NCBI GenBank assembly: GCA_027030285.1 | Contig: JALVFC010000225.1 | Location: forward strand, 1-11,202 | Direction: 5' to 3' | DNA from: Thiotrichaceae bacterium | Lineage (GTDB): Bacteria; Pseudomonadota; Gammaproteobacteria; Thiotrichales; Thiotrichaceae | DNA: 11,202 bases | Shown: positions 1-6,343 of the stretch, one piece after another | Numbering within the stretch: position 1 is the stretch's first letter | How the letters are laid out: each line of letters begins with the position of its first letter | Translations under genes and position numbers: made by a program | Notes under the pieces: generated by a model | Told to the model about the DNA's origin: nothing | What the model saw: the letters and a program-made list of their open reading frames with translations, nothing else | Databases searched by the model: none

Positions 1-5
1 GGGAC

Positions 6-1622
6 CTAGCGGGGGACGTTTTTGATTTGCTCTCGGCTGGTGAAGGCGCCGTGTTCATCCCGGTAGGCGACGATGTTTTCGGCGGTGCTCTGGGTGAGTC
101 CGGCGACATAGGATAGCAGTGGTGCGGATGCCATATTCAGGTCTACGCCTACGCTGTTTACACAGTCTTCGACGGTGGCATCAAGTGAGCGGGTGAGTTG
201 GTGCTGGTTGACATCGTGTTGGTATTGTCCGACTCCGATGGCTTTGGGTTCGATTTTTACCAGTTCTGCCAGCGGATCTTGCAGACGTCGGGCGATGGAG
301 ACGGCTCCGCGTAGTGAGACATCCAGTTCTGGTAGCTCTTTTGATGCTAGTGCGGAGGCGGAATAGACGGAGGCGCCAGCTTCGGAGACGGTGATTTTGG
401 TGATGTGGGGTTGTGGGTAACGCTGCATGAGGTCGGCAACCAGCTTGTCGGTTTCGCGGGAGGCTGTGCCGTTGCCGATACTGACCAGTTCGACCTGGTG
501 GCGGGTGATGAGCTGGTGCAGGGTTTCGATGGATTGATCCCACTGGTTGCGTGGCTGGTGCGGGTAGATGGTGGTGGTTTCCAGTACTTTGCCTGTCTGG
601 TCAACCACGGCTACCTTGACACCTGTGCGAATCCCGGGATCGAGTCCCAGTGTGCATTTTGCGCCTGCGGGGGGTGCCAGTAGCAGGTCTTTCAGGTTGC
701 GGGAGAATACGCGGATGGCTTCTGTTTCAGCGGCTTCGCGCAGGCGCAGGTTTAAATCGACATCGAGGCGGTGATGTATTTTCACTTTCCATGCCCAGCG
801 CACGGTTTCCAGCAGCCAGTGATCGCCGGCACGTCCCTGATCAGCGATGCCATAGGTGTGGGCTATTTTGGCTTCGCAGGGGTGGGTGCTGTCTGGATCT
901 GTCTCGACATCCAGATTGAGGTGTAAAATGCCTTCATTGCGACCACGAAACAGGGCAAGTGCGCGGTGTGATGGTATGTTGCGGATGGCTTCCTGATAGT
1001 CGAAGTAGTCGGCAAATTTTTTGCCTTCCTGTTCTTTGTCTTTGGCAACTTTGGCGCTCAGAATGCCGTGTTGCCACAGGTATTCGCGCAGTTCGCCCAT
1101 GAGGCTGGCATTTTCGGCAAACATTTCCATGAGAATCTGGCGAGCGCCATCCAGTGCTGCGACGGTATCGGCAACGCCTTTGTCGGCATTGACATAGGGC
1201 AGGGCGGTTGTTTCCGGATCGTTTGCAGGTTGTGCCAGCAGGGTTTCCGCCAGGGGGAGCAGTCCGGCTTCGCGGGCGATTTGTGCCTTGGTGCGCCGTT
1301 TGGGTTTGTAGGGCAGATAGAGGTCTTCCAGATCGGTTTTGGTGCTGGCGCTGAGGATGGCTTTTTTTAGCTCATCGGTAAGTTTTCCCTGTTCTTCAAT
1401 GGTGTGGAGTATTGTCTCGCGGCGTTTGTCCAGCTCGCGCAAATAGCCGAGTCTCTCTTCCAGCTGGCGTAACTGGCTATCATCCAGTCCGCCTGTTTTT
1501 TCCTTGCGGTAGCGAGCGATAAACGGCACGGTTGCGCCTTCATCCAGCAGTGCAATGGTGGCTTCAACCTGGGCGGGTTTGACTGCCAGTTCATTGGCGA
1601 TGCGGGTGGCGATAGTGGTCAT
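6..1622 (-). CDS. tex: Tex family transcription accessory protein (YhgF-like), apparently frameshifted near its 3' part
   Basis: Tex is a cytoplasmic nucleic-acid-binding protein linked to transcription. The N-terminal two thirds follow the E. coli YhgF family closely: VPFIARYRKE (32-41), YLPYKPKRRT (102-111), the YqgF/RNase H-like domain starting near GLDPGIRTG (326-334), SEAGASVYSAS (413-423), and RRLQDPLAELVKIEPK through GVGQYQHDV (445-471), then the start of the helix-hairpin-helix region. The ATG at 1622-1620 has AGGAG eight bases upstream (1631-1635). The protein stops after NVPR at residue 538, whereas family members run to about 770 residues with a C-terminal S1 RNA-binding domain. 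The family continues V-[SP]-R-L-G-P at this point, and the bases past the stop read CTA GGT CCC (L-G-P) in another frame. A missing C therefore makes the TAG stop. The rest of the gene lies outside the window. Identity is sure; whether the break is real or a sequence error cannot be decided here. Confidence 0.93.
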   Translation of the reverse strand: MTTIATRIANELAVKPAQVEATIALLDEGATVPFIARYRKEKTGGLDDSQLRQLEERLGYLRELDKRRETILHTIEEQGKLTDELKKAILSASTKTDLEDLYLPYKPKRRTKAQIAREAGLLPLAETLLAQPANDPETTALPYVNADKGVADTVAALDGARQILMEMFAENASLMGELREYLWQHGILSAKVAKDKEQEGKKFADYFDYQEAIRNIPSHRALALFRGRNEGILHLNLDVETDPDSTHPCEAKIAHTYGIADQGRAGDHWLLETVRWAWKVKIHHRLDVDLNLRLREAAETEAIRVFSRNLKDLLLAPPAGAKCTLGLDPGIRTGVKVAVVDQTGKVLETTTIYPHQPRNQWDQSIETLHQLITRHQVELVSIGNGTASRETDKLVADLMQRYPQPHITKITVSEAGASVYSASALASKELPELDVSLRGAVSIARRLQDPLAELVKIEPKAIGVGQYQHDVNQHQLTRSLDATVEDCVNSVGVDLNMASAPLLSYVAGLTQSTAENIVAYRDEHGAFTSREQIKNVPR

Positions 1623-1657
1623 TATGGAGTCTCCTGGCTACCAGTAAAGGGGTGTGG

Positions 1658-1663
1658 ATTATA
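1658..1663 (-). promoter_or_regulatory. Candidate -10 box for tex
   Basis: A perfect TATAAT lies on the minus strand 35 bases upstream of the tex start codon. The matching -35 position (about 1681-1686) reads GTCCAC, which is poor, so this rests on the -10 hexamer and its placement alone. Confidence 0.45.
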
Positions 1664-1880
1664 GCGAAAAGGGGGAGGATGTGGACTAATGTTATGAACA
1701 TTTTTCCGACTTCTGAAGCTAAATCGGTGGGTGTTTTGGGTTTTCACATTCGTATTTAATCGTTCCAGGCTTAGGGTAGCCAGGTATCATTTAGAGACTT
1801 CATCCACCACGCAGATAGCACAGTATCAGCCATCCTGCTATACCTTGAACCATTGCTGGCAATACAAATAATCTTATCCG

Positions 1881-2117
1881 ATGGAAGAACTGAATGAACT
1901 TGAGCAATCGCTGCAACCACTCTTGGAAAACAAAAACCGAAGCATATTGATGCACGCCTGCAATGGTGTTATCTGGCATCTCGCTCGTGGGTGGTCAGGT
2001 GGGTTACTTGGACGTTTTGCAGGGGGGGCTCTCATTGCACAAGAAAGCGCTGCTGGATTTTGCATAGTCCCTAATGATAAAAGGCAAGATATACCCAGAG
2101 TCAAACATAAAGAATAA
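1881..2117 (+). CDS. Doubtful small ORF, 78 residues, no recognised family
   Basis: An ATG-started frame of 78 residues. It has a short acidic amphipathic start (MEELNELEQSLQPLLENK), a glycine-rich middle (GWSGGLLGRFAGGALIA) and a basic C-terminus (RVKHKE). No Shine-Dalgarno sequence precedes the ATG. An almost equally long open frame lies on the opposite strand (1874-2104), which weakens the case for coding. I recognise no domain. It could be a real small protein, a decayed gene remnant or chance. Confidence 0.2.
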   Translation: MEELNELEQSLQPLLENKNRSILMHACNGVIWHLARGWSGGLLGRFAGGALIAQESAAGFCIVPNDKRQDIPRVKHKE

Positions 2118-2498
2118 AGACATTAATGCTACTATTCTCGCTTAACCCCAAATCAGCAGAATTCCCGGTCAGCTGAGCTATAGAATACGCTTAATCATCC
2201 TACTTGTTTGATAATAGCTTATCGTATTGACTGTGAGTGCCAATCCAGACCTATAGGGAACACCATGGAGCAGCGTAACAGTCTGTCTCGTGGCTTTATT
2301 TGAAATGAATACACCTTGCTGGTAGCTTGTATTGTGAAATCACAGTCATGAATTTCCCCAGGCGTGGTAAAGTGAGGTTGTGGACATGCCGTGATCTCTG
2401 TTTGGTAGCAAAGATCATATTTAGGCATGTTCACGCTCATTTTGTTAGCCCAGGCGTCTGAGAAAAGTACGCACTTAACGGATGAACCGTAAATTACT
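2118..2498. other. Intergenic stretch without a supported gene
   Basis: No convincing gene is seen in either strand. A 98-codon open frame on the minus strand (2219-2515) has no recognisable motif and runs across the promoter of the acyltransferase gene, so it is not called. A short inverted repeat TGTGA-AA-TCACA sits near 2333-2344, but its 2-base spacer does not fit a CRP site. Nothing else stands out. Confidence 0.4.
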
Positions 2499-2526
2499 TT
2501 GTCGCTCGGTGTCAACTAGTTATAAT
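2499..2526 (+). promoter_or_regulatory. Sigma70-type promoter for the acyltransferase gene
   Basis: TTGTCG (2499-2504), a 16-base spacer and a perfect TATAAT (2521-2526). Transcription would start near 2533, about 45 bases before the ATG at 2578. Because the promoter lies inside the upstream extension of the open frame (ATG at 2482), it argues for the downstream start. Confidence 0.6.
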
Positions 2527-2577
2527 GCTGATATACAAAGGGATTTGTTTCTTCTAATTTTGTTGAAGATTACTTTG

Positions 2578-3753
2578 ATGAAGCTACTTGAGCTTACAGG
2601 GTTACGCGGTGTTGCTGCATTTATTGTTGTTATCACGCACTGCCAACAGTTTTTCTTTCCTTATTCTCATAAGGATCTGGAACAGTTTTTTCAGGTAATT
2701 ATCTATCCTTTTAATACACTGGCAATTGCTTTTTTTGAGTTTTTCTATGATGGTGCTTTTGCTGTTATGGTGTTCTGGGTGCTATCCGGGACTGTTTTAT
2801 CGCTCAAGTATTTTCAACTTGTATCTCAACAAGACTCAAGAAAAACAGAAGTCTACTTGTTTTTTTCGGCTTTCAAACGTTACTTCAGACTTGCTATACC
2901 AGTACTACTTTCTGTTATAACAGCTTATTTGTTGCTTTATTTTGGTTGCCTGTTTAATCATGAAATTGGTCATTTATACCCTGGGGAATATGGGCAGTGG
3001 ATTCAGGGGCTATTTCCCGATGTGGCAAATGTGCTGGAGGCAACTCGAACAGCACTTTGGGATACTTTTTTTAACTACCGGGATAGTACAACCTACAACC
3101 CAGTTCTGTGGACGATGGAAAAAGAGTATATGGGTTCCATAGTGCTTTTTGTTTCATTGGCGTTTTTGGGGAGGTTTGCAAGGTACAGAGCGATCTTTCT
3201 GGTGGCAGTGTTTGCTCTGGATGCATTGCATATCTCCTGGTTGGCCGCATTTTTCGCTGGTATGTTAATTAGTGATTATTGCGTGCAATACAAAACAAAT
3301 CGTATGAGAGAGAGGGATAGATTATTTATTAAAAGGGTAACCCGCATTGCACGCAACAGGTTTGTTGTTGGCAGTTTAGTGATGGTTATTGTCTTGTTGA
3401 TTGGAATGCCCGAATATCGAGGGGTGAGTAATCTATTTTTGGCTTGTGCAGTGATTGCGGTAAGCATACTTTCAGCCCCTGTCAGATCCTTTTTATCTAC
3501 ACCTCCTTTGTTGTGGCTTGGAAAGATATCATTTGGTTTGTATTTATCACATTTATTACTGGTTGCCAGTGCATCCAGTGCACTTTATTTATGGTTGCTT
3601 TCCAGGTTGGGGTATGGTTTTGCAGGAGTGACAGTGACGCTGGTAACGATTATTTTGGCCTTACCGATTGGCTGGGTGTTTTATGTATTGGGTGATAAGC
3701 CGGCTTTGTGGTTTGGTAGGTGCCTGGAAAGTTGTTACAGGGGATCAAAATAA
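2578..3753 (+). CDS. Acyltransferase 3 family membrane protein (OafA/YrhL-like)
   Basis: A 391-residue polytopic inner-membrane protein of the acyltransferase-3 family, whose members O-acylate sugars of surface polysaccharides, LPS or small glycosides. Diagnostic stretches are LTGLRGVAAFIVVITH (6-21, with the conserved Arg10 and His21), FWVLSG (66-71), RYFRLAIP (101-108), NPVLWTMEKEY (174-184, the family's P-x-LW-[ST]-x-x-x-E pattern) and GKISFGLYLSH (315-325). The hydrophobic profile suggests about ten helices. An upstream ATG at 2482 keeps the frame open, but a promoter lies between it and 2578 and the motif normally begins near the N-terminus, so 2578 is preferred. A weak GAAG sits nine bases before it. 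The gene converges on the exosortase gene with 15 bases between stop codons. Its proximity suggests, but does not show, a role in modifying an exported polysaccharide. The acyl donor and acceptor are unknown. Confidence 0.88.
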   Translation: MKLLELTGLRGVAAFIVVITHCQQFFFPYSHKDLEQFFQVIIYPFNTLAIAFFEFFYDGAFAVMVFWVLSGTVLSLKYFQLVSQQDSRKTEVYLFFSAFKRYFRLAIPVLLSVITAYLLLYFGCLFNHEIGHLYPGEYGQWIQGLFPDVANVLEATRTALWDTFFNYRDSTTYNPVLWTMEKEYMGSIVLFVSLAFLGRFARYRAIFLVAVFALDALHISWLAAFFAGMLISDYCVQYKTNRMRERDRLFIKRVTRIARNRFVVGSLVMVIVLLIGMPEYRGVSNLFLACAVIAVSILSAPVRSFLSTPPLLWLGKISFGLYLSHLLLVASASSALYLWLLSRLGYGFAGVTVTLVTIILALPIGWVFYVLGDKPALWFGRCLESCYRGSK

Positions 3754-3767
3754 GTGCTGATTATTTT
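3747..3767. terminator. Weak A/T inverted repeat between convergent genes
   Basis: AAAATAA (3747-3753), a 7-base loop GTGCTGA, then TTATTTT (3761-3767) with further Ts on the plus side. The 7-bp stem has no G/C pairs and includes the acyltransferase stop codon. It could act as a weak terminator at the tail-to-tail junction, but such a stem is thermodynamically poor. Confidence 0.22.
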
Positions 3768-3768
3768 T

Positions 3769-5382
3769 TCAAATGATAGACCAGTCATTAGCTATTAGTG
3801 CCCATAGTGCTATCAGACCATTAGCAACAGAGTGAGCAGTGATAGCATCAAATAACTTCCCGGACTTGATCACAAGCAAGCCAAAGAGTAGTCCTGCTCC
3901 CATGGCGAGAATCCAGTTTTCGTGAAGTACACCAAACAGGATTGAAGATGCAAATAGGGCAAAAAGGGCGCCACTGTTGCCACCGAAATTTAGGCGATTT
4001 AACAGATACCCCCTGAAGAATAGTTCTTCAATGACAGGAATAACTAGTGTTGTGCCCAGGATGCGTACAATTACCCAAGATACAATAACCCATGAAGAAC
4101 TAGAAGCAAGTATGTCTGTTAGTGTTGTAGGGGGAGTATCTGTTCTTATGAAAATCCAGAGTGCTGCTATAACACAGCCGACTAGAACAGGTATTACTGA
4201 AATCTTTTTGGTTGCTGTTTTATATAAGGGGTAAAAGACAACTAGTACAGCAACAGCGGAAAGGATTTTAACAGGATAAAAAGGTTCAGGTCTGGAAGTA
4301 AAAGCTCCCAATAGTAGAGAAATGCCCATGTATGAAACAAAGGGAAGTATTTTTGCGGCGTTAACATCCTTGTATAGAGGAACCAAGTGTTTTTGTGCAA
4401 TTTTTTGTTTTAGAAACCAGGGTGATTTTTCAGAGAGCAAAATTAAAGCAAGAGACAGGCAGGTAAACATGATCCAGCCAGCACTACTATGAAAACCATT
4501 TATTGCAAGTTCTGGAGAAATCTCAGAACCAATAAATAGTAGTATGGAAATACGGATACTGTTAAATACCCAGCTAAGAATAATGCCTATAGGTATAAGC
4601 AGGAAAGCACGAGTTAACCTGAGACTATTCCATCGTATTCCAATATATAGTAGCAAGAAAAGTGTAATTAAACTCATCCCACTTATGCCTGCACATGATG
4701 ATGCAACTTCTACGCGGAAACTATTCAACCCTATAATAAATGAGCCGGTCTGTGTTTCGGGGTGGAAACCAAATATCTCTAATAAAGCAGAAACGCTTTG
4801 GAAAGTAGCTAAACGTATATTTTCTATTCCCCAAAAATACCTGGTAGGACTGATAACAAGTACTGGAATGATTAGAGTAATAAATAAAAATATCGTTTTT
4901 TTTGACGAAAGTAACTTTCTGATACTGCTAAAGTTAAAAAGGGATAGTGTGATACCTGAAACCATACAAAAACCACCCAGAACCCAAAGGAATAATCCGT
5001 AGTTTTGTACAAATTCGGTTTGGTGTTTATACAATAGATATAGGGGTGATATAACAATGATTATCCCTATTAAGTTGATAATAATCCACAATTGAGATGC
5101 ATTATTGTTTTTTATATTGTTGGTTAATCTGGTTAAGTATTTTGGTGCTATTATAAAGATGCAGAAAATAGCAAAAACTAGTGAAATAATACTATGCAAA
5201 ATGCTGGCACTGGCAAAAAAGGTACAAATAAATTCTGAACTTGTTAATATAGGACAAAATTTATCAGGGATGTTTGATGCAGGGAATGGGTAATATTTAT
5301 AAAGGTATATTAATAAAAAGCATTCAAGTAAAAAAAAACCGCTAAGCTTTAGAAGCTTGCTATTAGAAGAAATGTTGTGCAT
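3769..5382 (-). CDS. xrtE: Exosortase E/CAAX-type protease fusion (XrtE-like)
   Basis: A multi-spanning membrane enzyme with two catalytic modules. Numbering is from the upstream TTG at 5388. The N-terminal half is an exosortase: VASSCAGISG with the nucleophile Cys232, FNSIRIS with Arg279 and NGFHSSAG with His300, the Cys/Arg/His set of this transpeptidase-like family. The C-terminal half is a CPBP (CAAX protease/bacteriocin-processing) domain: EELFFR (454-459, EExxxR), FGVLH (485-489, FxxxH) and HSVAN (519-523, HxxxN). This fusion is the recognised architecture of exosortase E (TIGR04162), which is paired with VPEID-CTERM proteins, and one such protein is encoded just upstream. TTG-TTA-ATG precedes the body; I choose the ATG at 5382-5380, with a modest GAGA eight to nine bases upstream. 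The predicted role is cleavage and transfer of proteins carrying the C-terminal signal at the inner membrane. The CPBP half might process the same substrate or the released helix, which is not shown here. Confidence 0.9.
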   Translation of the reverse strand: MHNISSNSKLLKLSGFFLLECFLLIYLYKYYPFPASNIPDKFCPILTSSEFICTFFASASILHSIISLVFAIFCIFIIAPKYLTRLTNNIKNNNASQLWIIINLIGIIIVISPLYLLYKHQTEFVQNYGLFLWVLGGFCMVSGITLSLFNFSSIRKLLSSKKTIFLFITLIIPVLVISPTRYFWGIENIRLATFQSVSALLEIFGFHPETQTGSFIIGLNSFRVEVASSCAGISGMSLITLFLLLYIGIRWNSLRLTRAFLLIPIGIILSWVFNSIRISILLFIGSEISPELAINGFHSSAGWIMFTCLSLALILLSEKSPWFLKQKIAQKHLVPLYKDVNAAKILPFVSYMGISLLLGAFTSRPEPFYPVKILSAVAVLVVFYPLYKTATKKISVIPVLVGCVIAALWIFIRTDTPPTTLTDILASSSSWVIVSWVIVRILGTTLVIPVIEELFFRGYLLNRLNFGGNSGALFALFASSILFGVLHENWILAMGAGLLFGLLVIKSGKLFDAITAHSVANGLIALWALIANDWSII

Positions 5383-5627
5383 TAACAAATTCTCAAAGAA
5401 TACTTATTTTAAATATGGAGATGTTATAAATATTTTATTCAGGAGCGAGTATTGATTAAATCGATCAGGTGTATTGTTTCTTGTAAGGCTCTGGAGATTT
5501 ACTGAGCTAAAATAAAACTATTACCTTATCGTGGAATCATAGAGTTATGCTCTGAATCCGTGACTACAATCACAGAAAATCCAGGGTAAGCCACTCTTTT
5601 GTATTATGAATGCTATACGGTTTTCAT
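5383..5627 (-). other. Upstream region of the exosortase gene
   Basis: AT-rich leader between the substrate gene's terminator and the exosortase start. It holds a CRP-like palindrome at 5559-5574 (listed separately). Several A/T-rich hexamers resemble -10 boxes, but none has a fitting -35, so no promoter is called. Confidence 0.35.
5559..5574 (-). promoter_or_regulatory. CRP/Vfr-like palindrome upstream of the exosortase gene
   Basis: On the minus strand it reads TGTGA-TTGTAG-TCACG, matching nine of the ten core bases of the CRP consensus TGTGA-N6-TCACA. It lies about 180 bases before the exosortase start codon and downstream of the substrate gene's terminator, where an activator site for the exosortase transcript would be expected. 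A chance match is possible. Confidence 0.35.
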
Positions 5628-5651
5628 AAAAAAACTCACCCGGAGGTGAGT
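5628..5651 (-). terminator. Rho-independent terminator of the VPEI-CTERM gene
   Basis: On the minus strand: ACTCACC (5651-5645), loop TCCG, GGTGAGT (5640-5634), followed by a run of Ts (5634-5628). A perfect 7-bp GC-containing stem with a tetraloop and U-tract is a textbook intrinsic terminator. It lies about 108 bases past the stop codon of the 65-residue substrate gene and before the exosortase gene, so the two should be separate transcripts unless read-through occurs. Confidence 0.85.
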
Positions 5652-5758
5652 CTTTGAAGTTACATAACTATAGTAAGCTATCGTTGCATAATCAAAGCGA
5701 CTAAATTCCAATAGATTCATTTAAAGTCATGGGCTCGATATGTGGCTAAAAGAAGGTG

Positions 5759-5956
5759 TTATTTTTTACGACGTTCAAGGAGTAAAGCTACAACCCCTCC
5801 TACTATAGTGATTGCTGTGAATGCCTCCATTCCTCCACCTATTTCGGGTACCCCCCCTCCTCCTGGAGGTGGGGGAGGAGTAAGTGCAAAGGAGGATGAG
5901 ATGAAGAAAAATGCACTAACAAAATATCCTGTTACGGTGTTAAGAAAAAGCCTCAT
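5759..5956 (-). CDS. Minimal VPEID-CTERM-type exosortase substrate, 65 residues
   Basis: A very short secreted protein built almost only of targeting signals. Residues 1-24 form a signal peptide (basic start, hydrophobic YFVSAFFFIS, likely cleavage after SFA). Residues 27-35 are PPPPPGGGG. VPEI at 36-39 is followed by GGGMEA, a hydrophobic segment (about 46-60) and the basic tail ERRKK. This is the tripartite C-terminal sorting signal of exosortase substrates, in the VPEID variant handled by exosortase E, with Gly in place of the usual Asp. The cognate-type enzyme lies downstream on the same strand. If cut at the motif, the mature product would be only about 12-15 residues. The ATG has AAAGG nine bases upstream. 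It has its own promoter and terminator. The match to the sorting signal is seen directly; being the actual substrate is inferred from the neighbour. Confidence 0.85.
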   Translation of the reverse strand: MRLFLNTVTGYFVSAFFFISSSFALTPPPPPGGGGVPEIGGGMEAFTAITIVGGVVALLLERRKK

Positions 5957-6023
5957 AAGGAATACCTTTCTACTACTATGAATTGTGTTCGTTTATTACG
6001 AAGTTGATGAATACAGCCTAATG

Positions 6024-6052
6024 ATTATAGAATCATATTTTATACTGTGCAA
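6024..6052 (-). promoter_or_regulatory. Sigma70-type promoter for the VPEI-CTERM gene
   Basis: On the minus strand TTGCAC (6052-6047), a 17-base spacer and a perfect TATAAT (6029-6024). The predicted start near 6017 gives a leader of about 60 bases. With the terminator at 5628-5651 this defines a monocistronic RNA of about 390 bases. A TATACT at 6041-6046 on the plus strand may be a divergent -10, but lacks a good -35. Confidence 0.6.
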
Positions 6053-6076
6053 CTTAAAACTGGATAGTTCGGTTGT

Positions 6077-6331
6077 TTGGGGGCACTTAAGCTTGCACGA
6101 AGAGGCTTAAAATCCCCTCTTCTCAGGATCCTGATTTATTGGTCGCTCTGCTGGAATCTGTTATTATTGTGCCACTTATTCACGGTGAAAGATGTTTTGT
6201 GTTTGAGTTCACGAAAATGGTATTCATTGCCTGTAAGGCTTTCGCAGATTGATGTATTGTCAATAAAATATATGCCAATTGTAATTGGCTTGATTTACAT
6301 TACAGCATTCAATGCTGTAAGTTTTTGTTAA
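6077..6331 (+). CDS. Doubtful small two-helix membrane ORF, 84 residues
   Basis: An open frame that can only begin at TTG (6077), with no clear Shine-Dalgarno sequence. Its product has a basic N-terminus (LARRGLKS), a hydrophobic segment at about 14-35 and a second at 66-83, so it would be a small hairpin membrane protein. It ends 12 bases before the next gene. Against it, a strong promoter and two palindromes belonging to that next gene lie inside its 3' third. No family is recognised. It may be a remnant of a longer membrane-protein gene, a real small protein or chance. Confidence 0.25.
   Translation: MGALKLARRGLKSPLLRILIYWSLCWNLLLLCHLFTVKDVLCLSSRKWYSLPVRLSQIDVLSIKYMPIVIGLIYITAFNAVSFC
6257..6285 (+). 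promoter_or_regulatory. Near-consensus sigma70 promoter for the proline-rich protein gene
   Basis: TTGTCA (6257-6262), a 17-base spacer and TGTAAT (6280-6285). Each hexamer matches five of six consensus positions. The predicted start is near 6292, about 52 bases before the ATG at 6344. Confidence 0.6.
6274..6289. promoter_or_regulatory. Palindrome overlapping the -10 box (candidate operator)
   Basis: GCCAATT-GT-AATTGGC is a perfect inverted repeat with 7-bp arms. It covers the -10 hexamer at 6280-6285 and reaches nearly to the predicted start site, the usual place for a repressor site. The cognate regulator is unknown. Confidence 0.45.
6300..6320. promoter_or_regulatory. 21-bp perfect palindrome in the leader of the proline-rich protein gene
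   Basis: TTACAGCATT-C-AATGCTGTAA, ten-base arms around one base, 23 bases before the ATG at 6344. As DNA it could be a second operator. As RNA it would form an 8-bp stem with a TTCAA loop followed by GTTTTTG, resembling an attenuator or an early terminator for transcripts from upstream. The symmetry is certain; the role is not. Confidence 0.45.
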
Positions 6332-6343
6332 ATTGGGGTTATC

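Noticed and set aside
2333..2344. TGTGA-AA-TCACA as a CRP site
   Set aside because: The spacer is 2 bases rather than 6, so the half-sites are wrongly placed for a CRP dimer.
2219..2515. 98-codon minus-strand ORF before the acyltransferase gene
   Set aside because: No recognisable motif, no start signal, and it overlaps a good promoter of the opposite-strand gene.
2482..2577. Upstream ATG as the acyltransferase start
   Set aside because: A -35/-10 pair lies within this stretch and the family motif normally sits near the N-terminus.
4544..5002. 152-codon plus-strand ORF opposite the exosortase gene
   Set aside because: It is a shadow of the exosortase coding region, which has intact family motifs in its own frame.
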